A stretch of 64,000 bases of DNA from Pedobacter petrophilus (GCF_009674725.1 NZ_WKKH01000010.1:83683-147682); one strand, 5' to 3'; shown: positions 1-9,671, numbered from the stretch's first letter. Notes: generated from the sequence alone by a model not told the origin. Made by a program: numbers and translations.

Positions 1-73
1 GGTTACAAGAACTAAAACCTAAAATAAATAGAACCGGAAATAAATAATTTTTAGACATATCAGGGCGGAATCG

Positions 74-1255
74 TTATGGGTTAACAGTTGTATTTAAAGT
101 ATAGTGCTTGCTAAAATGGCTGAACATTTTAACAAAAAAATCAGCGTTAGATGGCGTTAGCTCTTTATCCGTTTTGAGCATAAAATTTCTTCCCTTGTAA
201 TCAACCGGACAAAAAACAGTTGTGAAAGTATGGGCTGAATATCCATCATTAACTTTTGAACTATTTGTAACTACATAACAGCCTGTTTCTTCTTTTAATT
301 GATAAGCATATTGGCTGTTTAAGTTTAAAATTAACTGAGAAGAATTATAGTCTGGCTCAATAACCTGATTATTTTTAATCTGATCGATGCTTTTATAGAA
401 ACTAAGTAAAGCTTCCTGAGAAGGACTAAACAACTCTACAAAAGTATAGTTACCCGGTGTTCGTGGAGAAACCTGGTCATTTGGATCAAGAAAAAATTTA
501 AGCTCCTTTTCAATTTTCCTGAACATGTTATTTACCCAATTCACTTCTAAAACAGGCATATTTTGAACATACTCATTCCAGGATGTAAATTTAGCCGGCG
601 GATAATTTGTAGCCGTTAAGCTTTTTGCATGTTTTAACAAATGTACAGCAAGTTCGAGCTTTTGCTTTTTAGGGTATTTTTGAGTCCAGCTGATTTCAGC
701 TTTATAAAAGAGAAAACATTTTTTTGCCTCATCATATTGGATGTTATAGGTAAAGAACGTTTCGCCCTGATCGTAAATAATACTATTTTCATCTTCATAG
801 TAAACTGCATCTATTCTTTCATCACCTTTTTTCAAATCAGCTATAGAAAAGCGTTTCGAATCATTTGCCGGGATGAAGTAAACCTGCTCTGAATAGAGCC
901 CTTCATTTTTACTAAAAAAATCACCTAAATTTATACTTAGAAAACTGGTGTCGATCTTTGCAAGATCTATATTTCCTAATACAACTTCTTCGGGAGTAAC
1001 TTTTTCCACTTCAAAATCACAACCCTCAGGGATGGTTAATGAATAAATTTTATCTATTAAAACTGTTTTTAAAGGCAGTTTTAAACTCATGATTCTTTGA
1101 TATTCAACTTTAGAAACCTCTTCAATATCATCAACTGTAGAATCTTCACTATCATCCGATTTTACAATTCGTTTGCATCCACAAAAACATATGGCAAGTA
1201 ATACTATAAAAACAGAGAATTTTTTAACGAAGAAATTGGAGCGTATATTCATCAT
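74..1255 (-). CDS. Hypothetical lipoprotein
   Basis: The protein begins with a basic stretch and a hydrophobic run ending in FCGC, a lipobox that would place the lipidated cysteine near residue 27, so it should be anchored in the outer or inner membrane facing the periplasm. An acidic, Ser/Asp-rich linker follows, then about 340 residues I cannot assign to a family. The open frame extends upstream to 1303, but the two adjacent ATGs at 1250-1255 give a compact signal peptide, so I start there. No operon partner is visible; the next gene on this strand lies about 100 bp upstream. Function unknown. Confidence 0.7.
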   Translation of the reverse strand: MMNIRSNFFVKKFSVFIVLLAICFCGCKRIVKSDDSEDSTVDDIEEVSKVEYQRIMSLKLPLKTVLIDKIYSLTIPEGCDFEVEKVTPEEVVLGNIDLAKIDTSFLSINLGDFFSKNEGLYSEQVYFIPANDSKRFSIADLKKGDERIDAVYYEDENSIIYDQGETFFTYNIQYDEAKKCFLFYKAEISWTQKYPKKQKLELAVHLLKHAKSLTATNYPPAKFTSWNEYVQNMPVLEVNWVNNMFRKIEKELKFFLDPNDQVSPRTPGNYTFVELFSPSQEALLSFYKSIDQIKNNQVIEPDYNSSQLILNLNSQYAYQLKEETGCYVVTNSSKVNDGYSAHTFTTVFCPVDYKGRNFMLKTDKELTPSNADFFVKMFSHFSKHYTLNTTVNP

Positions 1256-1362
1256 AAGTTTTTTGAAGATAATCAAATATAGAATTAAAGCTGTATAATT
1301 CAATCCCTTCGCCAGTAAACAGCGCCTAAATCTTGCAGACCCTTTTTATAATCCTTAAATTG

Positions 1363-2904
1363 CTATTGTTGCTCTTCTATTATTTCGGCTTCAATGATTG
1401 GATTAATATTAATTTTGGCACCTTCCAATAAAAATACTCTGGTACCAAATTCTCTCGAATATGGATTTTTCACTTCGCCAATTTGGGTAATTCTGTTAAA
1501 AATAGGTTTTTCCTTTTCGCGCCTGGGGTCTTCCTCATCTACCGGACGAATCAGGATCAAATCCTTTATCGGCTTTTTCATCTCGAACCAATGCAAATAA
1601 TCATCACTATAGGCTACTGCTCCGATATTGGGATATTTAGAATAATAATTTATCGCACCTGCCTGTCCGTAATTATCGGCACGTACCAGAACCACGCTTT
1701 TATCCTTAACTCTGCTATATGCCATATCTGTCAAATGTGCAATTTCCTTCCAACCTTGCATATCGGCATAATCCTGAGGAAGCTGATGGTTTTTTCCATC
1801 TTCCCATCGCAAGACCCCCACCCTTTCAAATCGCTGATGGCTTTTAATAATCTGAGCAGGTGAATATACTGGCATAAGCAAGGGGAGCACATATACAAAT
1901 GACGCTATAGTAAAAAACACCACTATGCCCTGCAAGATATACCGTTTTGATAATACCCGGCCGAAAAACAGGGCACCAAAACACAGCAGTACCGGATAAA
2001 GCCCTAAAGTATAATAGTCTTTTCCTTTGAAATAGACAAATACCAACATGGTAAAAAGATAGGTAAATATTACCCAACGATATTTTACGAATGACTGATG
2101 CCAGATTAAAACGAAAATACCTGCAAGGAGGAAAAAGATGGAATTGATGAAAAACAAAAATTGGCCGATCAGGAAATTTTTTAAAGAAACGTTTACCAGC
2201 TGATATTTCTGCAACAGTTTCATATGGTGTAATACCGGGAAGCCATGGTTGATCTGCCAGATGATATTGGGAAGTGCAACTAAAACCCCGGCCAGAAGTG
2301 CAAAATAAAAATGTTTTTGCGTAAATATTTTCCTTTGCCTGCCGATTAAAATGGCGGGCAATAGGCCAATAACCAGAAACAGGATATTGTATTTATTCAA
2401 AAAACCAATGGCAATGGTAATGGCGACAAAATACAGATATTGTGGCTGCTCATTATCAAAATAACGGATCAGATAATAGAAAACTGCTGTCCAGGCCAAA
2501 ACATCGAATGAATTTGGTTGATAAAGTGTATTTAACCTTAAAAAGACTGAGCAGATCATCGCAACGCAGACCAAACATTTTGACATCAAATTGCCGTTAA
2601 TGGCGCCGACAATTTTCCAGCAATACACCATTGTCAATGCTCCGAAAAATGCCGGAACAAAACGTACAAGGTAAAACCCACCTCCAAATAACTTAATGAA
2701 TATCGAAAAAACAGAAATTAACGGCGGTACTGAAGTAAATCCAAAGTCGGGGTGATGGGCCTGATCCAGATACAAGAATTCATCGCGGTGAAAATCGTAA
2801 ACTGAATTTACCAGTACAAAAGATAAAACTAACTTTAAAACTATAAAAAATACAAGATAACTATACTCTTTCAACCGGTCCGGATTTGTGCCTTCCATAT
2901 TCAT
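1363..2904 (-). CDS. GT39/ArnT-type membrane glycosyltransferase
   Basis: A 513-residue polytopic membrane protein with about ten hydrophobic helices and a soluble C-terminal part of roughly 150 residues. The first periplasmic loop carries DFHRDEFLYLDQAHH (residues 37-51), matching the acidic catalytic loop of the PMT/ArnT/GT39 superfamily, which moves sugars from polyprenyl-phosphate donors to acceptors outside the membrane. The acceptor cannot be read from sequence; lipid A, protein or glycan are all possible. The ATG at 2902-2904 is used; a second ATG two codons in is equally possible. It stands alone between a lipoprotein gene and dtd. Confidence 0.8.
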   Translation of the reverse strand: MNMEGTNPDRLKEYSYLVFFIVLKLVLSFVLVNSVYDFHRDEFLYLDQAHHPDFGFTSVPPLISVFSIFIKLFGGGFYLVRFVPAFFGALTMVYCWKIVGAINGNLMSKCLVCVAMICSVFLRLNTLYQPNSFDVLAWTAVFYYLIRYFDNEQPQYLYFVAITIAIGFLNKYNILFLVIGLLPAILIGRQRKIFTQKHFYFALLAGVLVALPNIIWQINHGFPVLHHMKLLQKYQLVNVSLKNFLIGQFLFFINSIFFLLAGIFVLIWHQSFVKYRWVIFTYLFTMLVFVYFKGKDYYTLGLYPVLLCFGALFFGRVLSKRYILQGIVVFFTIASFVYVLPLLMPVYSPAQIIKSHQRFERVGVLRWEDGKNHQLPQDYADMQGWKEIAHLTDMAYSRVKDKSVVLVRADNYGQAGAINYYSKYPNIGAVAYSDDYLHWFEMKKPIKDLILIRPVDEEDPRREKEKPIFNRITQIGEVKNPYSREFGTRVFLLEGAKININPIIEAEIIEEQQ

Positions 2905-2989
2905 TTAAACTCAAAAGTCTTGGAAATAATTAATTATGCGTTTTGATAGTCTTTTGTTTAAATAGTTACGGCTCTTGTGTTTAATTAAT

Positions 2990-3442
2990 TTATTCCTTGC
3001 TTTTTGTATCAATTACAATTGTAACTGGCCCATCATTTAACAAAGCAATCTTCATATCCGCACCGAAAATTCCGGTCTGGATTTTCTTCCCCGTTAAAGC
3101 CGCCAGTTTCTCAATCATTTTTTCGTAAAGCGGAATGGCGAAATCCGGCCTTGCCGCCCTTGTAAAACCTGGTCGGTTGCCTTTTTTTGTGGCTGCAAAT
3201 AAGGTAAACTGGCTAATTAACAAGATATTTCCATCTACATCTGCCAGGGCTCTATTCATCATCTCGTTTTCATCGTTAAAAATGCGCATGCCTACAATCT
3301 TTTGTGCTAACCAGTCTAAATCTTCATTCGTGTCCACAGCCTCAATACCTAAAAGCACCAGGAAACCCATTTCAATCTGGCCGGTAACTATTCCATCAAC
3401 CGTGCAACTTGCTTGTGTAACTCTTTGTAAAACTGCCCGCAT
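2990..3442 (-). CDS. dtd: D-aminoacyl-tRNA deacylase
   Basis: 150 residues, the normal DTD length. It hydrolyses D-amino acids (and glycine) from mischarged tRNAs in the cytoplasm. Both family signatures are present: SQFTL at residues 77-81 and NDGPVT at 136-141, the latter supplying the cis Gly-Pro of the chiral proofreading pocket. The N-terminus MRAVLQRV is typical. Its start codon is 30 bp from a divergently transcribed lipoprotein gene, so the two promoters must overlap. Confidence 0.95.
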   Translation of the reverse strand: MRAVLQRVTQASCTVDGIVTGQIEMGFLVLLGIEAVDTNEDLDWLAQKIVGMRIFNDENEMMNRALADVDGNILLISQFTLFAATKKGNRPGFTRAARPDFAIPLYEKMIEKLAALTGKKIQTGIFGADMKIALLNDGPVTIVIDTKSKE

Positions 3443-3457
3443 TTTATCTTACCTTTG
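3424..3457 (+). promoter_or_regulatory. Bacteroidota-type promoter for the 3473 lipoprotein gene
   Basis: TTTG at 3424-3427 followed 22 bp later by TACCTTTG (3450-3457), a full match to the TAnnTTTG -7 box used by the Bacteroidota primary sigma factor. Transcription would start only about 10 nt before the ATG, giving a very short or absent leader. A second TAnnTTTG match lies at 3463-3470 but is too close to the start codon to yield a leader. Confidence 0.55.
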
Positions 3458-3472
3458 CCCCATAACTTTGGT

Positions 3473-4498
3473 ATGCGCAAGATAAGTATTTTAGTGATTG
3501 CTGTGTTTCTGTTATTCGGCTGTAAGCAGAAATCGATAGTTCATCCTACCTTTTATTTTTGGAAAACGGATTACCATAATACTAAATCTGAAACCCAATA
3601 TCTTAATCAGTTCAAATCAAAAGCGCTCTATGTTCGGATCATGGATGTGGACTTCGATCCAGACCGACAGCAGGCTGTTCCTGTTTCTCCAATAAGATTT
3701 TCAGACCAATTGCCTCCGCAAGTAGAGATTATTCCAGTGGTTTTTCTGGTTAACCGAATATTTTATGATACGGACCCGAACAAAACTAAAATCCTCGCTA
3801 AACGGATTGCCAGTTTTGTAGATGCCAAAGTAAAGCAGGCGGGAAAACAGGATTATGCAGAACTTCAAATCGATTGCGACTGGACAAAAACTACCCGCGA
3901 TCAGTATTTTGAATTTCTTAAACAGCTGAAAAATCAGCCCTTGCTGAAAGGGAAAATCATTTCAGTTACGCTCCGCCTGCACCAGGTAAAAAATGTGGTA
4001 ACCAGTGGGATTCCACCCGTAGCAAAAGCAATGCTGATGTGTTACAATATGGGAAACCTGCGTAAATATGGTGATCAGAATTCTATTCTCGATCAACATG
4101 AAATGAATCTTTACCTGAAAGATTTTCTTAAAAACTATCCATTAAAACTGGATGTGGCGCTACCGCTTTTTGAGTGGGCCGTAGTATTCAGAAATAGAGA
4201 ATATGCCGGAATTTCCAAACGGATTAATAAAACCCGACTTCAGGATAAAAGATTATTCAGGCAGCGGGGAAACTCAATTTTGTACGACCTGTTGATGGAT
4301 GATCCTGCTGCGGGATTAAAACAAGGCGATGTGGTGAGATGGGAGGAAATTTCTGCTAAAGATTTACTTTCTACATCCACTTTTTTATCGCGATATTTGA
4401 AACCAGCAGAACGAAATCTAGTTTTCTATCACCTTGAAACCGATCTTTTAAAACATTTTACCCATGAAGACCTTCAAAAAGTTATCGCTAATTTTTAG
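3473..4498 (+). CDS. Hypothetical lipoprotein, possibly TIM-barrel hydrolase-like
   Basis: 341 residues from the ATG at 3473; an in-frame upstream codon at 3455 would lie inside the promoter. The signal peptide ends in LFGC, placing the lipidated cysteine at residue 17. The body alternates predicted strands and helices, with a strand ending in an acidic motif (QIDCDWT) and later MLMCYNMG and LDVALPLFEWA, a pattern reminiscent of glycosidase-type TIM barrels; this is a fold-level impression only. It overlaps the next gene by 35 bp, so the two are almost certainly co-transcribed and translationally coupled. Confidence 0.7.
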   Translation: MRKISILVIAVFLLFGCKQKSIVHPTFYFWKTDYHNTKSETQYLNQFKSKALYVRIMDVDFDPDRQQAVPVSPIRFSDQLPPQVEIIPVVFLVNRIFYDTDPNKTKILAKRIASFVDAKVKQAGKQDYAELQIDCDWTKTTRDQYFEFLKQLKNQPLLKGKIISVTLRLHQVKNVVTSGIPPVAKAMLMCYNMGNLRKYGDQNSILDQHEMNLYLKDFLKNYPLKLDVALPLFEWAVVFRNREYAGISKRINKTRLQDKRLFRQRGNSILYDLLMDDPAAGLKQGDVVRWEEISAKDLLSTSTFLSRYLKPAERNLVFYHLETDLLKHFTHEDLQKVIANF

Positions 4499-6908
4499 CG
4501 TTTTCTTACTTACATTCTTTGGCGAAATCGCTGTTAACATTGCCTGCGGCGGAGAAGTTGATCCTTATGATTACTATATTTCTTACTTCCATAATAATGT
4601 ACAGGGAGATGAATACACACCTTTTGCATTCAATCAAATGGCGTATTTAAATAGTGAGGAAAATATTGTAAGTGAGCCGGAAATTAACAGTGCCGAATGG
4701 GCTAAACACCTGGACGTTAAACCAGAAGACGTTCAGAAAATCATGTACAATGTAGATAGCGCTACAAATATTAAACTGAATCATTTCGACGGTGAGGTTT
4801 CATCCCTACCCGATAGCTTACAAAAAAATACTTTTATCCAGGCTTTAGGAAAAAATAAAAATGCACTGAAATATTATGATTTCGCTAAAAGTACTGAACC
4901 ATTTGCCAATGTTAATTTTGATCTATGGGATCCCAAACCAAGGGATACCACTGCGATGAGTGACTTAGCAACAGTAGCCTTGAAACTAACTGCAGCGGAA
5001 AAGGATAACTTTTTAAAGATCCGTTATGCTTACCAGGCCGAAAGAATGTTTCATTATGCTGGCTTACATACCGAAAGCAAAAACGTTTATGATCAATTTA
5101 TCAAAACGAATAAGACCAAAAGTGCGGTAAAAGGATGGGCGTTGGCGCTTTATGCGGGATCGATAAGGAGATTAGGAAATCCGGAAGAATCTGCTTTTCT
5201 CTTTTCGAAAGTTTTCACCACTAATCCCGAGCGAAGAATCCAGGCTTATAAAAACTATTATTATAATAGTGCTCCCGTAAATGGCGCTTTAAAATATGCC
5301 AAAACAAATGATGAAAAAGCAAGCATCTGGGCCATCAATGGTTTCGGAAATCCAGATTTTAATATCGAAAGCTTAACCAAAGTTTATCAGTACGAACCGA
5401 AAAGTCAGCTAAATGGTGCTTTGCTTGTTCGGGAAGTAAATAAATTGGAACAAGCTTTAATTAAAGATAGCGACCTTGCCAAAATCTCCTATCAATATTA
5501 TTTTGATAATAGTGAGAACTCAAAATACAGGGATAGTGTTAAAAACCTCAACTTAAAACAGCTTCACCAGGTAAAGGATTTCGCCCTAAAACTGGCTTCC
5601 GAAAATAAATATCCACAACCAGAACTTGGCACTTTAACAGCCGCATACTTATCCTGGATGGAAAATAAAGATCTAGAAGCAGCAGATTATCTTGCAAAGC
5701 TGAACCCAAATAAACTTCCGGAAAAGTTACGCGATCAATACCGGATAACTGATCTATTGATCAAAGCCAAAAACATTAAAAAAGGCAATCTATTCAATGA
5801 GAATGACCTGTTACCTGCTTTGAAATGGCTGGATGAAAAACGATTTGCAGAAAATAAAACCGTAAGAAACGGACAATATGACGACTGGGGAAGTGAGGAT
5901 AAACGCTTTACCAAAACCACCAGAAATTTTTATCAGCAAATATTAGCCCCTGCTTATTTGAAAATGGGCGATACCGCAAAGGCAGCTTTAGCGATGGTTA
6001 AGGGAGATCTATCCTATAACCTTATGAAGAATAATTCACTTTTCGATAACATGAGTTATCCGAGCACTTCATTTTGGCGACAATATTTGAGTCCGAAAAG
6101 TATGCAGGCCCTTGCAAACTATAAAACCAAAGCAAACGGCAATGATGTGGTTGCCTTATTGGCGAAAGCCTTAAATAAACTGAGCGATGATGAATTTTAT
6201 GAGCTCTGGGGAACCACCTATTTAAGAACCCATCAATACGGCAAAGCGGTTCAAATGTTTGCGAAATTATCGCCTGGTTATAATTATTCAAGCCCGACCA
6301 ATTGGTATGCCGATGATGCGAATGGCAAATTATATTCAAATCCGTTTATTCAAACCCTTAACGACTATCCGAAAAAATATGTGGTTGCAAAAGCTTCAGT
6401 CACTAAAAAAGCCTTTGCTGTAGAAATGCTCCGGTTACAAAAACTGACCATCAGTGATAAAAAGAATGCTGCGCTTTACTATTATAAAATGGCCAATGCG
6501 GTTTATCAAACGGGTTATTTTGGCAATAGCTGGTTTTTGATCAGTTATGATTGGTCATCATACGATAATAGCAGTGCTGCAAAGTTTGGCTACGATGTGG
6601 ATTATAAAAAAGCACAAACCGCTAAAGCCTGGTATTTAAAAGCCAGAGCTTTAAGTACAAATGCAGATTTTAAGGCGAAATGTACTTTCATGCTGGCCAA
6701 ATGCGCACAAAAACAAATTATCTTAAATTCCGGTCTAAACTCTTTCAGTTATTGGGACAAAAAAGATGTGAAGTACAAAAACTTCATCAATGCGAATTAC
6801 AATAACCCGTACTTTAAAGAATTGAAGTTGAAGTACAGTAAAACGCCTTTTTATCAGGTTGCCGCCGGAGAATGTAGTTATCTTGGAGATTTTATTGCCG
6901 GGAAGTAA
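4464..6908 (+). CDS. Large hypothetical secreted protein, helical-repeat rich
   Basis: 814 residues with an N-terminal hydrophobic signal ending near IACGG, so it is exported and possibly lipidated at Cys28. The mature part is dominated by amphipathic helices with Ala/Tyr/Leu spacing like tetratricopeptide or Sel1-type repeats (for example around residues 195-260 and 575-620), suggesting a protein-binding scaffold. I do not recognise a family or active site. The start lies inside the end of the preceding lipoprotein gene (35 bp overlap in another frame), which indicates a two-gene operon of envelope proteins. Confidence 0.75.
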   Translation: MKTFKKLSLIFSVFLLTFFGEIAVNIACGGEVDPYDYYISYFHNNVQGDEYTPFAFNQMAYLNSEENIVSEPEINSAEWAKHLDVKPEDVQKIMYNVDSATNIKLNHFDGEVSSLPDSLQKNTFIQALGKNKNALKYYDFAKSTEPFANVNFDLWDPKPRDTTAMSDLATVALKLTAAEKDNFLKIRYAYQAERMFHYAGLHTESKNVYDQFIKTNKTKSAVKGWALALYAGSIRRLGNPEESAFLFSKVFTTNPERRIQAYKNYYYNSAPVNGALKYAKTNDEKASIWAINGFGNPDFNIESLTKVYQYEPKSQLNGALLVREVNKLEQALIKDSDLAKISYQYYFDNSENSKYRDSVKNLNLKQLHQVKDFALKLASENKYPQPELGTLTAAYLSWMENKDLEAADYLAKLNPNKLPEKLRDQYRITDLLIKAKNIKKGNLFNENDLLPALKWLDEKRFAENKTVRNGQYDDWGSEDKRFTKTTRNFYQQILAPAYLKMGDTAKAALAMVKGDLSYNLMKNNSLFDNMSYPSTSFWRQYLSPKSMQALANYKTKANGNDVVALLAKALNKLSDDEFYELWGTTYLRTHQYGKAVQMFAKLSPGYNYSSPTNWYADDANGKLYSNPFIQTLNDYPKKYVVAKASVTKKAFAVEMLRLQKLTISDKKNAALYYYKMANAVYQTGYFGNSWFLISYDWSSYDNSSAAKFGYDVDYKKAQTAKAWYLKARALSTNADFKAKCTFMLAKCAQKQIILNSGLNSFSYWDKKDVKYKNFINANYNNPYFKELKLKYSKTPFYQVAAGECSYLGDFIAGK

Positions 6909-7018
6909 GGGTTAGCGCTTAAGGCGGAAAAACTGTCGCATAAAATCCGGCTAACAAACATTGACAAAAAACGATGAACAATGGACGAAAAACGATTAAC
7001 GATAAACTATTTTCCTCC

Positions 7019-8071
7019 CTACCACCTAATCAACGCACTGGCCCAGGCAAAACCCGAACCGAAAGCGGCAAGGCAGACTAAATCGCCATCTTTAATTTTC
7101 CCGGCTTCCCAGGCTTCGCATAGGGCAATCGGAACCGATGCAGCTGTGGTATTTCCGTATTTTTGAATGTTGTTAAAAACCTGATCATCACTTAAGCCTA
7201 ATAGATTTTGAACATACTGACTGATGCGAAGGTTCGCCTGATGTGGAACCAGCAGATTAATATCTTTTTCGGTAAGGTTATTAGCAGCTAACGCTTCACG
7301 AATCACTTCAGGAAATTTAACCACTGCTTTTTTGAAAACCGCCGGACCATCCATATAAGGTAAAACGGCTCCACTAGCCAGGATTTCTGGTGTCATAAAT
7401 AATCCACCCAATTCCTGATCTGGGAAATCTGGCTTATCCTTCATCCATTTATTGGCATGAGAACCTGGATAATGCATCGCTAAAATTTCTGCATCTGCTC
7501 CATCGCTATGTAAATGTGTACTTAAAATCCCTTTCCCTTTTTCATCTGTAGGCTGCAGTACCACTGCTCCTGCCCCATCACCAAAAATTACCGATACATT
7601 TCTACTCCGGGTTTCAAAATCCATCGCGAAAGAATGCTTTTCACTTCCTACTACCAAAACATTTTTATACATCCCGGTTTTAACAAACTGATCAGCCACA
7701 GATAAAGCATAAACAAAGCCCGAGCATTGGTTGCGGATATCTAAGGCACCAATTTCACCCATTCCCATTTCACGCTGCAACAAAACACCGCAACCGGGGA
7801 AATAGTAATCTGGGCTTAGCGTAGCAAAAACAATAAAATCAACATCTTTAGCCGTTATCCCTGCGCGTTCAATTGCAATTTTTGCAGCTTCTATGCCCAT
7901 AGTGGTAGTGGTTTCTTCATAGCGGTCTGCAAAACGACGCTCCCGAATACCGGTACGCTCCTGAATCCACTCATCATTGGTGTCCATAAAACGACTCAAA
8001 TCGGTGTTGGTGTAAACATTTTTAGGAACGTAATAACCTATTCCTGCTATTCTCGATTGGTGCATGCTCAT
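7019..8071 (-). CDS. 3-oxoacyl-ACP synthase III family protein (second KAS III)
   Basis: 350 residues, KAS III fold. The catalytic triad is intact: Cys116 in RNQCSGF, His277 in VPHQANLRI and Asn307 in YGNTTA. The family condenses acyl-CoA with malonyl-ACP. It differs from the fabH in the plsX-accC cluster of this window by an insertion around residues 195-240, so it is a diverged paralogue that may use another primer or act in a specialised lipid or ketone path. It is monocistronic here. Confidence 0.88.
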   Translation of the reverse strand: MSMHQSRIAGIGYYVPKNVYTNTDLSRFMDTNDEWIQERTGIRERRFADRYEETTTTMGIEAAKIAIERAGITAKDVDFIVFATLSPDYYFPGCGVLLQREMGMGEIGALDIRNQCSGFVYALSVADQFVKTGMYKNVLVVGSEKHSFAMDFETRSRNVSVIFGDGAGAVVLQPTDEKGKGILSTHLHSDGADAEILAMHYPGSHANKWMKDKPDFPDQELGGLFMTPEILASGAVLPYMDGPAVFKKAVVKFPEVIREALAANNLTEKDINLLVPHQANLRISQYVQNLLGLSDDQVFNNIQKYGNTTAASVPIALCEAWEAGKIKDGDLVCLAAFGSGFAWASALIRW

Positions 8072-8167
8072 ATTATGATTTGGTTAACAAATGTATTAAA
8101 TAAATGTAAGCAGATAATGGAAGATATAGGAAAGAATTGCAGGATTGTATTCGTTAAAAAGCACAAA

Positions 8168-8199
8168 TCTTGATACTTGATACTAAATACTTGATACTA
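8168..8199. repeat. Short direct repeats of TTGATACT
   Basis: TTGATAC occurs three times within about 30 bp just before the clpS promoter. A closely related string in reverse orientation lies at 45388-45412, upstream of the argE-like gene, so this is a dispersed intergenic repeat rather than a local operator. Confidence 0.5.
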
Positions 8200-8204
8200 A
8201 TGAT

Positions 8205-8212
8205 TATTTTTG
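8205..8212 (+). promoter_or_regulatory. Predicted -7 box of clpS
   Basis: TATTTTTG, a full TAnnTTTG match, ends four bases before the clpS ATG. Transcription would begin at or next to the start codon, implying a leaderless or near-leaderless mRNA. Confidence 0.5.
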
Positions 8213-8216
8213 CACC

Positions 8217-8498
8217 ATGTCTACAGAAACCAAAGAAGAGACCTTTACGCTCGAAGAAATTTTAACTTCCATAAAAACCGTACATCGCCTTATTTTGTGG
8301 AATGATGACATTAATACTTTCGATCATGTGAGCTATTGCATGATGAAATACCTGGATTATAACGAGTCTCAATCTGAAAAAATTGCATGGAAAGTGCATA
8401 ATGATGGAAAATGCCCGGTTCTGGAAGGTTCTTTTACAGAGATGGAAGTTTACCGTAAAATTTTACAACAGGAAGGCTTAACGGTTTCTGTTGATTAA
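8217..8498 (+). CDS. clpS: ATP-dependent Clp protease adaptor ClpS
   Basis: 93 residues. ClpS binds proteins with N-degron residues and delivers them to ClpAP-type proteases. The N-degron pocket motif is visible: LWNDDINTFDHV at residues 27-38, followed by the helix with YCMMKYL and later the conserved KVHNDGK. The N-terminal extension of about 22 residues fits the flexible tail that engages the Clp ATPase. It is a single gene followed 46 bp later by a toxin-antitoxin pair, with no obvious functional link. Confidence 0.9.
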   Translation: MSTETKEETFTLEEILTSIKTVHRLILWNDDINTFDHVSYCMMKYLDYNESQSEKIAWKVHNDGKCPVLEGSFTEMEVYRKILQQEGLTVSVD

Positions 8499-8544
8499 TG
8501 ATCAAATGATTTTTAAAATCGTATCTTTAATAAAATAAGAAATT

Positions 8545-8751
8545 ATGGAAATCACGCTGGAGATACCAAACGATGAAGTGTTTTCGATATTAGAAACATT
8601 AAAACGTATAAAAGGCATTAGAATTAAAAACATTGATCAGGTTAAAGAAACCTATTTGATGGAACTATCGGGGGCTTATAAGGAGACTGAATTATCTGAA
8701 AAAGGACAAATAAAATTAAAGCGTTTTGAGGATTTAGTGGATGAAATATGA
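8545..8751 (+). CDS. Putative antitoxin
   Basis: 68 residues, acidic C-terminal half, short N-terminal strand-helix (MEITLEIPNDEVFSILETL). I do not recognise a named antitoxin family. The assignment rests on context: the small gene precedes and overlaps by 11 bp a RelE/ParE-like toxin gene, the usual antitoxin-toxin order. Antitoxins of this kind normally bind their toxin and repress their own promoter; no clear operator was recognised upstream. Confidence 0.65.
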   Translation: MEITLEIPNDEVFSILETLKRIKGIRIKNIDQVKETYLMELSGAYKETELSEKGQIKLKRFEDLVDEI

Positions 8752-9070
8752 TGTACTCACATCATCCCTCTTCAATAAAGAATTTAAAAAACTGTGTAAA
8801 AAATATAAATATGCAAAAGATGATATCGTTGCTTTTGTAGCGCTTCTTCAAGAGCATCCCAGCCAAGGTACTCCATTAGGAAAAGACTGTTATAAAATCC
8901 GAATAGCCATTTCAAGTAAAGGAAAAGGGAAATCATCGGGAGTGAGACTAATCACCAGAATAAGAATTGTAAATCAAACTATTTATCTATTATCCATTTA
9001 CGATAAATCTGAACAAAGCTCAATTACAAATCAGGAGCTTGACGCTATATTAAAGGGCCTCAGCAACTAG
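8741..9070 (+). CDS. RelE/ParE-superfamily toxin
   Basis: 109 residues. N-terminal TSSLFNKEFKKLCKKY and the central PSQGTPLGKDCYKIR, then ARG-type VRLITRIRIVNQTIYLLSIYDKSE, follow the helix-helix-sheet layout of RelE-type mRNA interferases or ParE gyrase toxins. The basic residues in the C-terminal sheet favour an mRNA-cleaving RelE-like role, but this is inference. Its start overlaps the antitoxin by 11 bp, and its 3' end overlaps by 11 bp the convergent thioredoxin-like gene. Confidence 0.75.
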   Translation: MKYDVLTSSLFNKEFKKLCKKYKYAKDDIVAFVALLQEHPSQGTPLGKDCYKIRIAISSKGKGKSSGVRLITRIRIVNQTIYLLSIYDKSEQSSITNQELDAILKGLSN

Positions 9071-9671
9071 CGCACAACGGCTTTAATAAATCAACTAATT
9101 CCGCCTGTGTACTTTGCGTTTTATCCTTTGCATACCAGCCATGAAGTTTCTCTGCAATAACCAGCATTTCGGTTGTTGCCTTTTTCCACTCTTTTAAAAG
9201 CTCCTGTAAAACCTGTGGCCTTGGTGCCCAGGTGGCTAACACCTGATCTTCCGCTTCATTCAATACGATTAAAACAGGAATGGCTCTCCCGCCGTTGGTT
9301 AAATGTGCATCAATTAAAGGAAGATTTTTATCCCGGAGAACAAACTTTAAATCTATTTTTCCAAGTGAGGCTGTAGCGATTTTGTTGAATACAGGAATGA
9401 TTTGTGCCGCATCGCCACACCAGCCTTCGGTAATGACTAAAAACTTATAATTTTCTTTCAATCCGTTGATAACAGCCGTTAATTCTTCGGTCAGGTTAGC
9501 TGTCTTGTCTACCCTGTTCATCCGTTGCACATTCATTTTACTGTAGTGTAACATCGCTTCAGAATTATCCGGACCGGTGGTTTTACCTTCTAATAACAGT
9601 TGATCAACCATTGCACGGTAAGTCAGATAATCCATTCCTTGCCCGTTAAAAATTTCGCTGTAATTAACCAT
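9060..9671 (-). CDS. Thioredoxin-family protein with WCGDA site
   Basis: 203 residues. A thioredoxin fold of the type that starts after an N-terminal helical extension: TEGWCGDAAQ at residues 81-90 and the cis-proline segment RAIPVLIVL. The active site has only one cysteine (Cys85) because the second position of CxxC is Ala, so it cannot perform ordinary dithiol exchange; bacillithiol- or single-cysteine chemistry, or binding only, is likelier. The C-terminus carries LCASC, two more cysteines. It is transcribed towards the toxin gene. Confidence 0.82.
   Translation of the reverse strand: MVNYSEIFNGQGMDYLTYRAMVDQLLLEGKTTGPDNSEAMLHYSKMNVQRMNRVDKTANLTEELTAVINGLKENYKFLVITEGWCGDAAQIIPVFNKIATASLGKIDLKFVLRDKNLPLIDAHLTNGGRAIPVLIVLNEAEDQVLATWAPRPQVLQELLKEWKKATTEMLVIAEKLHGWYAKDKTQSTQAELVDLLKPLCASC

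Noticed and set aside
1..73. Partial gene at the left edge
   Set aside because: No open frame with recognisable content reaches the edge; only AT-rich sequence is seen.
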